Positions 14,036 to 26,258 of a stretch of 64,000 bases of DNA are shown here, in pieces. Position 1 is the first letter of the stretch, and every line of letters begins with the position of its first letter. The stretch is from positions 48,337,706 to 48,401,705 of the forward strand of contig JAFMSR010000002.1 in assembly GCA_022818135.1 (NCBI GenBank), in the 5' to 3' direction. The notes below the pieces were generated by a model that worked only from the letters and a program-made list of their open reading frames with translations, made no database searches and was not told the DNA's origin. The translations under genes were made by a program, and so were the position numbers. This DNA comes from Saxidomus purpurata (taxonomy: Eukaryota > Mollusca > Bivalvia > Venerida > Veneridae).

Positions 14036-14579
14036 TATAGGAGTGATCGCCGTGACGTCACACGGCAATTTTGATAAGATTGCTGGTGGGCAATAACAGT
14101 TGTGTTTACAATGCTTATGTATCGGAAAGGAATTTTTGAATTTTTATAACTTTTTTGCTATCTCAAGGATTTTTAAAATTCAAAAAGTTATGACTTGCTC
14201 TTGATACTCATATTTTTACATCAAAATATCTCTTTTGAAAGAAATACCGTTTTTTTAATGACACTTGATTTTTCGTAACAGCTTGTTGCTGCTGCTGTAA
14301 TGATTTATGAAAACAGTGTAAGTTACTCGCTCGTGAATTTTTCATTTTGAATCTTAACAAAAATATAAAATAATGAATAAAAGGTATATTTTATTAGCTT
14401 TCCAGTAATATAAAACATTTTACAATATCTTTTGTTTTAAAAAAGTTACGGTCATTAAAAAAACATCCCTAACGATTAAAAAACACGGACTACCGACCGC
14501 TGCCCACTGCATCTATCTCTTATCAGTAGAAATTATTGCGCAATACCGGGTTTTGTTTGCAAACACGATCACTCCTATA
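14036..14579. mobile_element. Short TIR element (MITE) inside family B
   Basis: The ends TATAGGAGTGATCG and CGATCACTCCTATA are exact inverted copies. A second inverted pair lies inside (GTTTTTTTAATGAC near 14250, GTCATTAAAAAAAC near 14452). It is 544 bp with no coding capacity. TA or TATA may be the target duplication. Confidence 0.6.
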
Positions 14580-14581
14580 CC

Positions 14582-15926
14582 AAACTAGAGCTATCACTAA
14601 ATGTGATTAATACCCCCAAAAGGATTGCTTTATAAACTGAAGAAGTTCGTAGTAACATAATACCTTGCAAACAAACTAAAAAGAGATATTGTTCTTAGAA
14701 GTTCCTCTCATTGTGCTTGACCATTGTATGAAGTTGTATTGAATTCCAACTTGTAGTTTTCGAAAAATGCTCCAGACAGGGAAAAGTAACAAAGGGCAAT
14801 AACACTGTAATTAGTCAAGATGGATTTATGGTTCCTGTGCACTGCACTTCCTCTCACTGTGCTTGACCATTGTATGAAGTTGTATTCAATTCCAACCAGA
14901 AGTTTTCAAGTTATGCTCCGGACAAGGAAAAGTAACAAAGGGTAATAACTCTGTAATGAGTCAAGATGGAGTTATGGTTCCTGTGCACTGCACTTCCTCT
15001 AAATGTACTTGACCATTGTATGAGGTTGTACTGAATTCCAACTAGTAGTTTTCAAGTTATGCTTCGGACAAGGAAAAGTGAAAAGGGGCAATAACTCAGT
15101 AAATATTCAAGATAGAGTTATAGTTATTGTACACTGCACTTCCTCTGAGTGTGCTTGATCATTGTATGAAGTTGTATTGAATTCCAACTAGTAGTTTTCA
15201 AGTTATGCTCCGGACAAGGAAAAGTAACAAAGGGCAATAACTCTGTAATTAGTCAAGATGGAGTTATAGTTCTTGTGCACTGCACTTCCTCTCAATGTGC
15301 TTGACCATTGTATGAAGTTGTATTGAATTCCAACCAGTAGTTTTCAAGTTATGCTCTGGACAAGTAAAAGTAACAAAGGGCAATAACTCAGTAAATACTC
15401 AAGATAGAGTTATAGTTCTTGTACACTGCACTTCCTCTGAGTGTGCTTGATCATTGTATGAAGTTGTATTGAATTCCAACTAGTAGTTTTCAAGTTATGC
15501 TCCGGACAAGGAAAAGTAACAAAGGGCAATAACTCTGTAATTAGTCAAGATGGAGTTATAGTTCTTGTGCACTGCACTTCCCCTCAATGTGCTTGACCAT
15601 TGTATGAAGTTGTATTGAATTCCAACTAGTAGTTTTCAAGTTATGCTCCGGACAAGGAAAAGTAACAAAGGGCAATAACTCTGTAATTAGTCAAGATGGA
15701 GTTATAGTTCTTGTGCACTGCACTTCCTCTCAATGTGCTTGACCATTGTATGAAGTTGTATTGAATTCCAACCAGTAGTTTTCAAGTTATGCTCCGGACA
15801 AGGAAAATGCAACAGACCGCCCGACCGACCGACCGACCGACCGACCGACCGACCAACCGACCGACCGACCGACCAACCACCGGGTGACTCCTATATACCC
15901 CCCTAAACTTCGTTTTGGGGGTATAA
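14582..15926 (+). mobile_element. Family A tandem-core element, copy 3, eight units
   Basis: It has the same 5' end as copy 1 (AAACTAGAGCTATCACTAAA). Eight core units at about 147-bp spacing each end in GGACAAGGAAAAGTAACAAA. A (CCGA)n tract (about 15822-15875) and the hairpin CCCCC-loop-GGGGGTATAA follow. Units near 15085 and 15380 share GAGTGTGCTTGATCATTG while their neighbours carry CAATGTGCTTGACCATTG, so the array has a dimeric higher-order pattern. Confidence 0.7.
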
Positions 15927-17120
15927 TAAGTTTTCCTATATACGCCCTTGTAAAACAAATGATCCCCCCCGGGCAAGGTCAATTTTGACCCCAGGGGCAT
16001 AATTTGAACAAACTTTGAAGAGGTCTACTAGGCAATGCTACATGCCAATTATCTATGCTCTAGGCCTTGTGGTTTCAGAGAAAAAGATTTTTAAGTTTTC
16101 CCTATATAAGCCTATGTAAAACTAAGTGACACCCGGTGCGGGGTCAATTTTGACCCGGGGGTCATAATTTGAACAAACTTGGTGGAGGCACACTAGCCAA
16201 TGCTACATGCCAAATATCTAAGCTCTAGGCCTTGTGGTTTCAAAGAAGAAGATTTTTAAAGTTTTTACTATATAAGTCTATGTAAAACTAAGTGACCCCC
16301 GTGCGGGGTCAATTTTGATCCGAGGGTCATAATTTGAACAATCTTGGTAGAGGTCCACTAGCCAATGCAACATGCCAAATATCTAAGCTCTAGGCCTTGT
16401 GGTTTCAGAGAAGAAGATTTTTAAAGTTTTTCCTACATAAGCCTATGTAAAACTAAGTGACACCCCCTTGGGGTCAATTTTGATCCGGGGCTCATAATTT
16501 GAACAATCTTGGTAGAGGTCCACTAGCCAATGCTACATGCCAAATATCTAAGCTCTAGGCCTTGTGGTTTCAGAGAAGAAGATTTTTAAAGTTTTTCCTA
16601 TATATTCCTATGCAAAACTAAGTGACCACCCCCGCGGGGTCATAATTTGAACAATCTTGGTAGAGGTCCACTAGACAATGCTACATGCCAAATATCTTAG
16701 CTCTAGGCCTTGTGGTTTCAGAGAAGAAGATTTTTCAAGTTTTTACTATATAAGTCTATGCAAAAACTAAGTGCCCACCCGCGCGGGGTCAATTTTGACC
16801 CGGGGGTCATAATTTGAACAATCTTGGTAGAGGTCCACTAGACAATGCTACATGCCAAATATCTAAGCTCTAGGCCTTGTGGTTTCAGAGAAGAAGATTT
16901 TTAAAGTTTTTCCTATTTGTTGCCATAGCAACCAGAGTTCTGCATGGAATGGAATTCTTTGAACAATTTTGGTAGAGCTTCATGCAAGGAACATTCCTGC
17001 ATAGTTTTATCAACATTGGCCTAGAGGTTTCAGAGGAGATGTCATTTGAATCAAAATGTTGACGGACGACAGACAATCATCGATCAAAAAAGCTCACCCT
17101 GGCGTAGCCAGGTGAGCTAA

Positions 17121-17840
17121 AAACATCTAAATGAAATGAATAAATGCTAAAACAAAAACAAAAAAATCTGGGTAAATTTCAGAAAAATCATGGTAGAAAT
17201 GGGATCAAACGCTAAATCATTTGTGAACAATCTAGAAGCCTCATTTTGCAACAAATTATCATGAAAGTTAATCTGTAAAATTTATGATGTGTCTCACTTC
17301 TCTCTGTTTCTGAAAACTTATCCCTATTTTTCCAAGAGGGAGAAGGCACTTCTCCCTAAAATCTGAGTCTGACACGGTTGGTGATTTGGAATCGGACAAT
17401 GTGGAAGAGAACTCTGGTAAAGAAATGTACAGGTTATGCTAACGGAGGAAAAAACGGAGTATGTTCAAATTTTTCTGTGAAGTTCATGGAAATTTTAGTT
17501 GAACCCCAGACAAGTGAAGTCTCGGTAAAACTCATTATAACATGCATTTACAAAGTATAAAGAGTGAATAATGAAAACATGAAGTGAACTTGTCAGATAT
17601 TTAAAACACAAAAATAAATGTGCACACTCTTAAATATTGACTTGACTTTCAAAAAGAAATACTATTAAAGTTATGATTTGAAAAGGTTTTCAAGGATTTT
17701 TGCTTTTCTGTGGGTTTTTTTGCCAACCAAAAAATAAAATTCCAGAAATTTAGTTTTATTTTTATTTTCTCCTCCTCTGACACTTGATGTCTCTGACTGT
17801 TCGTAAAACATATAATTTAAAAAAAAAGGCCTAAGTTCAA
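17121..17840. other. Intergenic, nothing recognised
   Basis: Unique-looking AT-rich sequence between a family B end and family F units. A small inverted motif (GAGGGAGAAGGCACTTCTCCCT, about 17336-17357) is the only structure seen. Confidence 0.4.
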
Positions 17841-18760
17841 ATCAATAAACAATTTGACAGAGTTATCTTCTCTTGCTTACAGATTGGTGTCATGATGCTT
17901 ACAGATAGGTGTGATGATGGTACATAAGTACTCCAACTTTCAAAGGTTAAGTCAACAAGTGGACAAGAATGAAAAATTTAAGAGTTTCTAAGTCAAAAAG
18001 GGCCATAATTCAAATAAAATCCTTGACAGAATTACCTTCTCCTGCCTATGTTTGGGGATCATGATGGTAAACAAGTATTCCAACTTTCAAAGTAATATCT
18101 CAAACAGTTTGGTAAAAAGTGGACTGGTACGAAAAACTTAATCAAGATTCTAAGTCAATAAAAGGCCTTAATTTTTAAAACAAATTCTTAACAGAGTTAC
18201 CTTCTCTTGCCTACAGATGGGGGCAATGACATAATCAAGCATTCAAAGTCTCAAAGCAATATCTCTAAGGGTAAAGCGTCAATAAGTGGATTTTACCCAT
18301 ATTCAATGTATTTTCTAAGTCAAAAAGGGGCATAATTCTGTCAAAAACCTTGACAAGAGTTATGTACTCTTGTCTATTGATGGAGGTAATATTGATAAAT
18401 AAGTATGATAAGTTTCAAAGCAATACCTCTCATGGTTTTGAAATAAAGTGAGGTGGTACGAAAAACTTAACTACCTTCTCCTGCCTATGTTTGGGGATCA
18501 TGATGGTAAACAAGTAAAAATAATTTTATTTGAATTATGGCCCTTTTTGACTTGAATTATGGCCTTTTTGACTTAGAAAAAAAGGGCCATAAATCTGTTA
18601 AATACCTTGACAGAGTTATGTACACTTGTCTGTAGATGGAAAATGGTATACAAGTATGGTAAGTTTTAAAGCCATACCTCTGACAGTTCTGAAATACAGT
18701 GGGGTAGTGCGAAAAACTTAACCAAGGTGTGACACCAACACGGACGATGGGGCGAGCTAA
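17841..18760 (+). mobile_element. Family F tandem-core element, 5'-truncated
   Basis: About five degenerate units of about 170 bp carry AAGGGCCATAATT, CTTGACAGAGTTA and GTACGAAAAACTTAA. The 3' end GGGGCGAGCTAA abuts a family A core, so F probably inserted into that A copy. Near 18535-18600 the unit appears in inverted orientation, giving a short palindrome. Confidence 0.5.
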
Positions 18761-20605
18761 CAAAGGGCAATAACTATGTAATGAGTCAAGGTAGAGTTAT
18801 GGTTCCTGTGCACTATACTTTCTCTCAATGTACTTGACCACAGAATGAAGTTGTATTGAATTCCAACCTATAGTTTTAAAGTCATGCTTCGGACAAGGAA
18901 AAGTAACAAGAGCTGTCCATAAGACAGCAAGCTCGACTATTGTGGGTGTTTGCTAATAAAACAAAACTTTTATCAGTATAATAGCAAAACAAAATTCTGC
19001 TAACTATTAAGTATAAACTAGAAAAGTTGAATCATAAAAAAAGTCAAAATCTATCACTATATATTTAATTTTTGGTAAATTAATTGTTTGATACAAAATG
19101 TACCCCTGAACACTATTGCTAAGTTTGATATAAGTACCTTGCATGCAAAACTTTAACCAAATTTTCAAAGTCAAACAAGGGCCATAATTTGCACTAAATT
19201 TAAACAAGAGTTATCTGTCTTGACTGTGTGACACCCCTTAAGACATTAACAAAGTTTCAAGTCAATATCATAAGTGGTTACTGAGATATGTGCATGATAG
19301 TACCTAGCAGGCAAAACTTTAACCAAATTTTCAAAGTCAAACAAGGGCCATAATTTGCATCAAATTTATACTAGAGTTATCTGACTTGACTCTGTGACAC
19401 CCCTTAAGACATTAACAAAGTTCAAGTCAATATCATAAGTGGTTACTGAGCTTTGTACATGATAGTACCTAGCAGGCAAAACTTTAACCACATTTTCAAA
19501 GTCAAACAAGGGCCATAATTTGCACTAAATTTAAACAAGAGTAACCTGACTTGACTGTGTGACACCCCTTAAGACAGTAACAAAGTTCAAGTCAATATCA
19601 TAAGTGGTTACTGAGATATGTGCATGATAGTACCTAGCAGGCAAAACTTTAACCAAATTTTCAAAGTCAAACAAGGGCCATAATTTGCACTAAATTTATA
19701 CAAGAGTTATCTGACTTGACTGTGTGACACCCCTAAAGACATTTACAAAGTTTCAAGTCAATATCACAAGTGGTTACTGAGATATGTGCATGATAGTACC
19801 TAGCAGGCAAAACTTTAACCAAATTTAGTACCTAGCAGGCAAAACTTTAACCACATTTTCAAAGTCAAACAAGGGCTAAATTTGTATTAAATTTATACAA
19901 GAGTTATCTGACTTGACTGTGTGACACCCCTAGAGACATTAACGAAGTTTCAAGTCAATATCATAAGTGGTTACTGAAATATGTGCATGATAGTACCTAG
20001 CAGGCAAAACTTTAACCAAATTTTCAAAGTCAAACAAGGGCCATAATCTGTACTAAATTTATACAAGAGTTATCTGACTTGATTGTATGACACCCCTTAA
20101 GACATGAACAAAGTTTCAAGTCAATATCATAAGTGGTTACTGAGATATGTGCATGATAGTACTTAGCAGGCAAAACTTTAACCAAAGAAGCAACGCCGAC
20201 GCCGACGCACAAGTGACTGTAATAGCTCTCCATATTCTCCGAATAGTCGAGCTAAAAAAGGGCAATAACTCTGTAATTATTCAAGAAAGAGTTATGGTTC
20301 TTGTACACTGCACTTCCTCTGATTGTGCTATTTTGAAGTTGTATTGAATTCCAACCTATAGTTTTCAAGTTATACTCTGGACAAGGAAAAGTAACAAAGG
20401 GCAATAACTGTAATTAGTCAAGATGGAGTTATGGTTCTTGTGCACTGCACTTCCTCTAAAGGTGCTTGACCATTGTATGAAGTTGTAGTGAATTCCAATT
20501 AGTAGTTTTCAAGTTATGCTCTGGACAAGGAAAATGCAACGGACTGACCAACCTACCACTGGGCGACTCCTATATACCCCTCGAAACTTCGTTTCAGGGG
20601 TATAA
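18761..20605 (+). mobile_element. Family A element interrupted by family E
   Basis: Core sequence at 18761-18909 breaks off after GGAAAAGTAACAA and resumes at 20257 with AAGGGCAATAACTCTG, exactly where the A consensus continues. It ends in the usual ATACCCC-loop-GGGGTATAA hairpin. The CCGA microsatellite is almost lost in this copy. The 5' end is missing, cut by family F. Confidence 0.65.
18910..20256 (+). mobile_element. Family E tandem-core element (HINE/pearl-like)
   Basis: The 5' end is GAGCTGTCCATAAGACAGC followed by AGCTCGACTATT. The 3' end is AATAGTCGAGCT followed by AAAA, so the subterminal repeats pair exactly over 12 bp. Between them are about seven units of about 168 bp with GTGGTTACTGAGATATGTGC and CCTAGCAGGCAAAACTTTAA. 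It sits between two halves of a family A core with no duplication beyond the local A run. Confidence 0.7.
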
Positions 20606-20639
20606 CAAATTACGTTTCTTTGTTATAACATCATTTTAA

Positions 20640-21118
20640 GTATTAACATGCTTTTTTTGGTCATATTTTGAACAATATTGGTAGAAGTCACCTAGGCAAT
20701 GTTAAATATCTAAGCTCTAGGCCTTGCGGTTTTTGAAAAGAAGTTTCCTATAAAAGCCTATGTACAAATAAGTGACCATCATGGGCGGGGTCACTTCTGA
20801 CCCAGAGGTCATAATTTGAACAATCTTGGTAGAGGTCCGCTATTGAAAGGCCACATGCCAAATATCTAAGCTCTCAGTCTACCTGTTCTTCAGAAGATTC
20901 CTATTTGTTGCCATAGCAACCAGAGTTCTGCATGGAATAAATTATTTGAACAACTATGAGGGGCTTGATGAAATGAACACCCTTGCCAAGTTTCATCAAC
21001 ACTGGTCCTGTGGTTTCAGAGATGTTGTTTAAAGGAAAATGTAAATGGACGTACGATGTACGCCAGACTGAATGCAATCCTAATAGCTCACTCTGGCACT
21101 TTGTGCCAGGTGAGCTAA
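20640..21118 (+). mobile_element. Family B element, 5'-truncated
   Basis: About three degenerate core units (AAGCTCTAGGCCTTG near 20710) precede the conserved 3' half: TTGTTGCCATAGCAACCAGA, then ACGTACGATGTACGCC and the hairpin CTCACTCTGGCAC-TTT-GTGCCAGGTGAG. It is followed at once by the 5' end of the next B copy. Confidence 0.6.
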
Positions 21119-22413
21119 CAAGAGGGCCATTATGGCCCTACATCGTTCACCCGAGTACCAGTGCACTTACAAAGGGAAGTCAGTGGTTGCTGGGGGCTTG
21201 GTTGCTTGGTAAGTCAGTGTTTGCTATAGGAACTCATTGGAAGCTAGAGTGGGCGTGGACAATTTTGACAGGGTCAAAGGGGCATGATTTGATCAAACTT
21301 AAAAGAGGATCACTAGACAATGTTACACACCAAATATCTAAGCTCTAGGCTTTGTGGTTTTGTAGAAGATTTTTAAAGTTTTTCCTATACCAAGTGAACC
21401 CCCCCTGGCAGGGTCAATTTTGACCCTAATGGTATGATTTGAACACACTTTGAAGAGGTCCACTAGACACCGTTACACACTAAATATCTAGGCTCTAAAT
21501 ATTGTGGTTTTGGAGATTTTTAAAGGCTTTCCTTTATTATGTCTATGTAAAACAAGTGACCCCCTGGGCAGTGCTAAAATTGACCCAAGGGGCATGATTT
21601 GAACAAACTTTAAAGAGGTCCGCTAGACACTGTAACACACTAGATATCTAAGCTTTTGGCCTTGTGGTTTCTGAAAAGGTTTTCCTACATATGTCTATGT
21701 AAAACAAGTGATCCCCTAGGTGTGGTCAATATTGACCCTAGGGGCATAATTTGAACAAACTTGGTAGAGGTCCGCTGGACAATGCTATTAACTAAATATC
21801 GTAGCTTTAGGCCATGTGGTTTTGGAGAAGGGAGAAGGTTTTTACATTTTTTTCTATAGAAACCTATGTAAAATCAAGTGACCCCCAGACAAGGTCAATT
21901 TTAACCCATGGTTTCAACGATTTTGGTAGAGATCCACTAGGCAATGCTACATGCCTAATATCTAAGCTTGAGACCTTGTGGTTTCAGAGAAAAAGATTTT
22001 TAAAGTTTTTCCTATTTGTTGCCATAGCAACCAGAGTACTGCTAGGAATAGAGTTCTTTGAACAATTTTGGTAGCGCTTCATGCAAGGAACATCCCTGCC
22101 AAGTTTCATCAACATTGGTTCAGTAGTTTCAGAGGAGATGTCGTTCAAAGTAAAAGTTGACGGACGGTCAGACATACTTATAATTGGTAGTTATGTGGCT
22201 ATTCTTTTGTTCACTCTATTGTACTTTTTAGCCACATAAGTCATAAAAATAGCCACATAAGACATATGGAATGAATGACATCAAAGACAATTTACTGTTA
22301 CCTATTGTTGCCCTAGCCACTTTACCCACATCTTTTGAGCGTGGACGGACAACGGAAAATCAACCATCCTAAAAGCTCACCCTGGTAGAGATTGTAAAAC
22401 CCAGGTGGGCAGC
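21119..22413 (+). mobile_element. Family B element, nearly complete, divergent
   Basis: The 5' palindrome GAGGGCCATTATGGCCCT at 21122 is followed by six or so degenerate units (GGTCAATTTTGACCC and CTAAGCTCTAGGC variants) and a decayed 3' hairpin ending CCCAGGTGGGCAGC. Frames inside are chance frames of the repeat. Confidence 0.6.
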
Positions 22414-22799
22414 TTCTTGTCCTAATAAACATTTGCATGCAGTTTGGTGATGTAGGTCAATTACAGTGCATGCCACAAGCAAATTTATTTGCCCTTCAAA
22501 AACTTTGGATGTCAAAAAATGGCATTTAACTGCTACTAAGTCAGATATCATAGATCAGTCATTATTTTGTGACACATAACTTCAACACTTTAGATATACA
22601 TTGTATTTATTTCAATTTTCAGCATGCTAAATGTAGACAGAAATATTTCATCAAAGTAGCAACAGTATATCTGGTAGTTACTGACAAGAGAATCAGTATC
22701 ACCTGCTCCTGAAGCAATGCATTCTAGAATAAACAGAACACATCTTCTGTTTTAACAAGTTTGTTAAATGTTGTGGACAAGTATAATTTCACATTACAA
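22414..22799. other. Intergenic, nothing recognised
   Basis: No repeat ends or coding signature seen. Confidence 0.4.
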
Positions 22800-24566
22800 G
22801 AGGGGGCATAATGGCCCTGTATCACTCACCTCCTTAGTATCATTGAATTGAAAACAAGAGCTGTCCCTCACAAGTGATGAAATTCGCCGAAACAGTCTGT
22901 GTCCTCTCAATGTGCTCAAAACATGTGCTATGTAATTTTAAAATCCTTCCATGCATGACAAGGTGTAACCTTAACCTTTGAAGTAAGGACATGGGTCTTG
23001 CACGGGACACATCAGCTTGATGTGCTGAACATTTGTGCCAAGTTATTTTAAAATCCTTCAATGCATGACAAAGTTATAGTCCGGACACAAATGTATGCAT
23101 ATATACAGGAATCCACTACCTAAAAACTCTTAAGTGTGACCTTGACCTTTGAAGTAGCGACGTGGGTCTTGCACGTGACACTTCTTCTTAATGTAATGAT
23201 CAGAACATTTGTGCCAAGTTATTTTAAAATTCTTCAATGCATGACAAAATTACCATGCATACAGTATTCCATTACTTTTAAACACAAAGTGTGACCTTGA
23301 CCTTTGAGGTAGGAGACAACACATTGTCTTGATGTGCTGAACATTTATGCCAAGTTATTTTAAATCAATTAATGCATGACAAAGTTATAGTACAGACACA
23401 AATGTATGCATATATACAGGATTCCATTACTTATAAACTCTAAGCTGATTTTCGCTCACTTGCCTAACTTGAAATATTCAACATGGTATTTTTCCCAAAA
23501 TGGAATTTCATCCGGCCTGCATGCTTTTAAAGAAACGCTCAAAATTATTTACATGAACTATTATCACTTGAATATCGTACTTAGCAATTATGTTTGGAAC
23601 ATATTTGCAGTTCAATATATACGATTACTTTACTGTACATTTTTCACCGTTGGGCCAGAAAATATTGTTCCTAATATCCGAAGTTTCCTTATAACCAGAG
23701 TATGATATAACCGTATATTTTTACATTAAACAAAGAAGGTAAAAAAACGGGCCCAAAAAAAACTGTTCGTTATATCTAAAGTTACGTTATATCCGGAGTC
23801 GATATATACGGAGTTAACTGTACATGCAAATATATAAGCTCTAGGCCTTGAGATTTCAGAGAAGATTTTTAACATTTTTCCTATTTGTTGCCATAGCAAC
23901 CAGAGTTCTATATGGAACAGAAATCTTTGAACAATTTTGGTAGAGTTTCAACTAAGGAACATCCCTGGCAAGTTTCATCAAAATTGATTGGAATTATTGA
24001 AGTAATTATGGTACTAGAGTTTAAAAACGGATAAATATACCAATTTTTGTTAAATCAAGGGTCAAGCCCGTAATTAAACTCATTCGAGATCTTATGGTCA
24101 TACACATTCTCCATAAATATGATGATTAAAGAAGAAATGAAGGTGCTAGAGTGTACACATAGTTAAATATTGCATTTTTTGTTAAATCAAGGGCCATAAC
24201 TCTGGAAGAACTAATCCAATCAAGCCCTAATTGATCTCATCCAATATCTTATTGTCATACACATTCTCTGTAAATATGTTTTGAATTATAGAAGAAATGA
24301 GGGTCCTAGAGTGTAAACATAGTTAAATCTTGCAGTTTTTGTTAAATCAGGGGCCATAATTCTGGAAGTACTGATCAGATCAAGTCCATAAATGAACTCA
24401 TTCGAGGTCTTGTGGCCATATACATTGTGTTAAAGTTTTATTATTATTGTTCCAAAAAGGTAGATGCTACAGTGTAAATAAACCGATTGTGAACAGTTGG
24501 ATGAAAGGACGGACGGATGGACAACGGACATTCATTGATCCTAAAAGCTCACCATGTGAGCTAAAA
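22800..24566 (+). mobile_element. Family B element interrupted by family C and a TIR-element end
   Basis: A B-type 5' end (GGGGGCATAATGGCCCTGTA) at 22800 is cut after about 55 bp by a C element. B core resumes at 23826 (AAGCTCTAGGCCTTGAG). It passes through several units related to GGGCCATAACTCTGGAAG and ends with a GGAC microsatellite and AGCTCACCATGTGAGCT. At 23760-23824 is one end of a CAGTTAACTCCG-type (pogo-like) element whose other end was not found. Confidence 0.5.
22858..23455 (+). mobile_element. Family C tandem-core element, copy 1, 3'-truncated
   Basis: It starts GAGCTGTCCCTCACAAGTGA and runs for about three units of about 170 bp with TGACCTTGACCTTTGA, TTGATGTGCTGAACATTTG and AAAATCCTTCAATGCATGAC. 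The microsatellite and GGGGGCATAA end are missing. Confidence 0.65.
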
Positions 24567-24945
24567 AGGTTTTTTAAAATTTAATCACACCACAGGGACA
24601 TCATTTCTGAGGGGGTTAATTTTTTTTCTGTAAGTTACAGTCATAAAAAAACATAATTGTTGTGTAGGGATCATTCTACTCAGTGAGATCAATCATCCTT
24701 TGAAGTTTCAAGACTATTGTTGATAATGAGATCTCAAAATTTTGAGCTGAAATGATTTTTAAAATCTGGGTCAATGTGACCTTGATCTTTAACCAACTGA
24801 CCCCTAAAACAAGTGTTATAAACTTGACCTTATCAGAGGTCACTGTGACCCCGACGTTGGACCCACTTACCCAAAAAGCAATAGGGAACATCTACGTGTT
24901 GCAGAAGAGCTTACAAGGAAATAAGTCAGTAGGTCAATGTAGGTG
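24567..24945. other. Interspersed repeat remnant, no gene
   Basis: It contains GGTCACTGTGACC and other GGTCA/TGACC half-sites resembling cores of related tandem elements, but no clear ends. Confidence 0.35.
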
Positions 24946-25169
24946 AGGTGACCCTGTGCCGGGGCCAACTTGGGGCCAACTTGGACCCAAGGGGTATTAT
25001 TTGAACTATCTTGGTACAGGACCACTAGGCAATACTACAGGCCAATAAATCTAAGCCCTGAGCCTTGTGATCTGATATAAGATTTTATTTTCCTATATAT
25101 CTCCTATATGTAACATCAAGTGAGCCCTTGGGCTTGGTCCCTTTTGACCCGGGATCATAATTTGAACAA

Positions 25170-26258
25170 GAGCTGTCCCTCCCAAGTGACGAATGCCCCC
25201 GAAAGAGGTGCCTCACAGTCTGTGTCCTCTCCATGTGCTCAATAAATGTGCTATGTAATTTTAAAATCCTTCCATGCATGACAGAGTAATCATGCATACA
25301 GTATTCCATTACTTTAAACACTAAGTGTGACCTTGACCTTTGAGGTAGGGACTTGGGTCTTGCACGCGACACATCCGCTTGATGTGCTAGACATTTGTGC
25401 ACAGTTATTTTAAAATCCTTCAAAGCATAATAAAGTTATAGTCCGGACACAAATGTATGCATATATACGGATTCCATTACCTATAAATCTAAGTGTGACC
25501 TTTGACCTTTGTGGTAGGGATGTGGGTCATGCACGCGACACGTCGTCTTGATGTGCTAGACTTTGTGCCAAATTATTTTAAAATCCTTCAAGGCTGACAA
25601 AGTTACGTCCGGACACGAATGTGTGCATATATGCTTATATAGAGGAATCCATTACCTTCAAACTCTAAGTATGACCTTGACCTTTGAGCTAGGGACGTGG
25701 GTCTTGCACCCGCACACGCCGTCTTGATGTGCTAGACATTTGTGCCAAGTTATTTTAAAATCCTTCAATGCATGACAAAGTTACAGTCCGGACACGAATG
25801 TGTGCATATATGCTTATATGGAGGAATCCATTACCTTCAAACTCTAAGTATGACCTTGACCTTTGAGCTAGGGACGTGGGTCTTGCACGCGACACGTCGT
25901 CTTGATGTGCTAGACATGTGTGCCTAGTTATTTTAAAATCCTTCAATGCATGACAAAGTTACAGTCCGGACACGAATGTGTGCTATATAGAGGATTCCAT
26001 AACCTTCATACTCCAAGTGTGACCTTCACCTTTGAGGTAGGGATGTGGGTTTTGCAGCGACACGCCGTCTTGATGTGCTAGACAGTGTGCCAAGTTATTT
26101 TAAAATCCTTCAATGCATGACAAAGTTACAGTCCGGACACGAATTTGTAAGTGGGGGACGCACGGACGGACGGACAGACGGACGGACGGACGGACGGACA
26201 GACGGTCAGACGGACAGACGGTGCGATTTTAATATGCCACCCTTCGGGGGCATAAAAA
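25170..26258 (+). mobile_element. Family C tandem-core element, copy 2, complete
   Basis: The 5' end GAGCTGTCCCTCCCAAGTGA is followed by GAATGCCCCCGAAAG. Five core units of about 170 bp precede a (CGGA)n tract (26160-26222) and the 3' end CCCTTCGGGGGCATAAAAA. The 5' ATGCCCCCGAA and 3' TTCGGGGGCAT pair exactly, as subterminal repeats of HINE-type elements do. Confidence 0.7.
26160..26222. repeat. (CGGA)n microsatellite
   Basis: A tetranucleotide run of GGAC/GGACAGAC next to the 3' end of a family C element. The same position is occupied by CGGA or CCGA tracts in the other families. Confidence 0.85.

Larger units (their letters stand above)
13970..17120 (+). mobile_element. Family B tandem-core element (HINE/pearl-like), split by two insertions
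   Basis: The 5' end GAGGGCCAAGATGGCCCT is palindromic and followed by CGCTCACC. About 1.2 kb of core units follow (about 160 bp each, key motif AAGCTCTAGGCCTTGTGG). The 3' end is a hairpin, AGCTCACCCTGGC-GTA-GCCAGGTGAGCT, then AAAA. The 5' CGCTCACC is complementary to the 3' GGTGAGC. Compared with the uninterrupted copy at 30153, this element is broken after GATAATGTTATA and resumes near 15927, with a MITE (14036-14579) and a family A element (14582-15926) in between. Confidence 0.7.
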
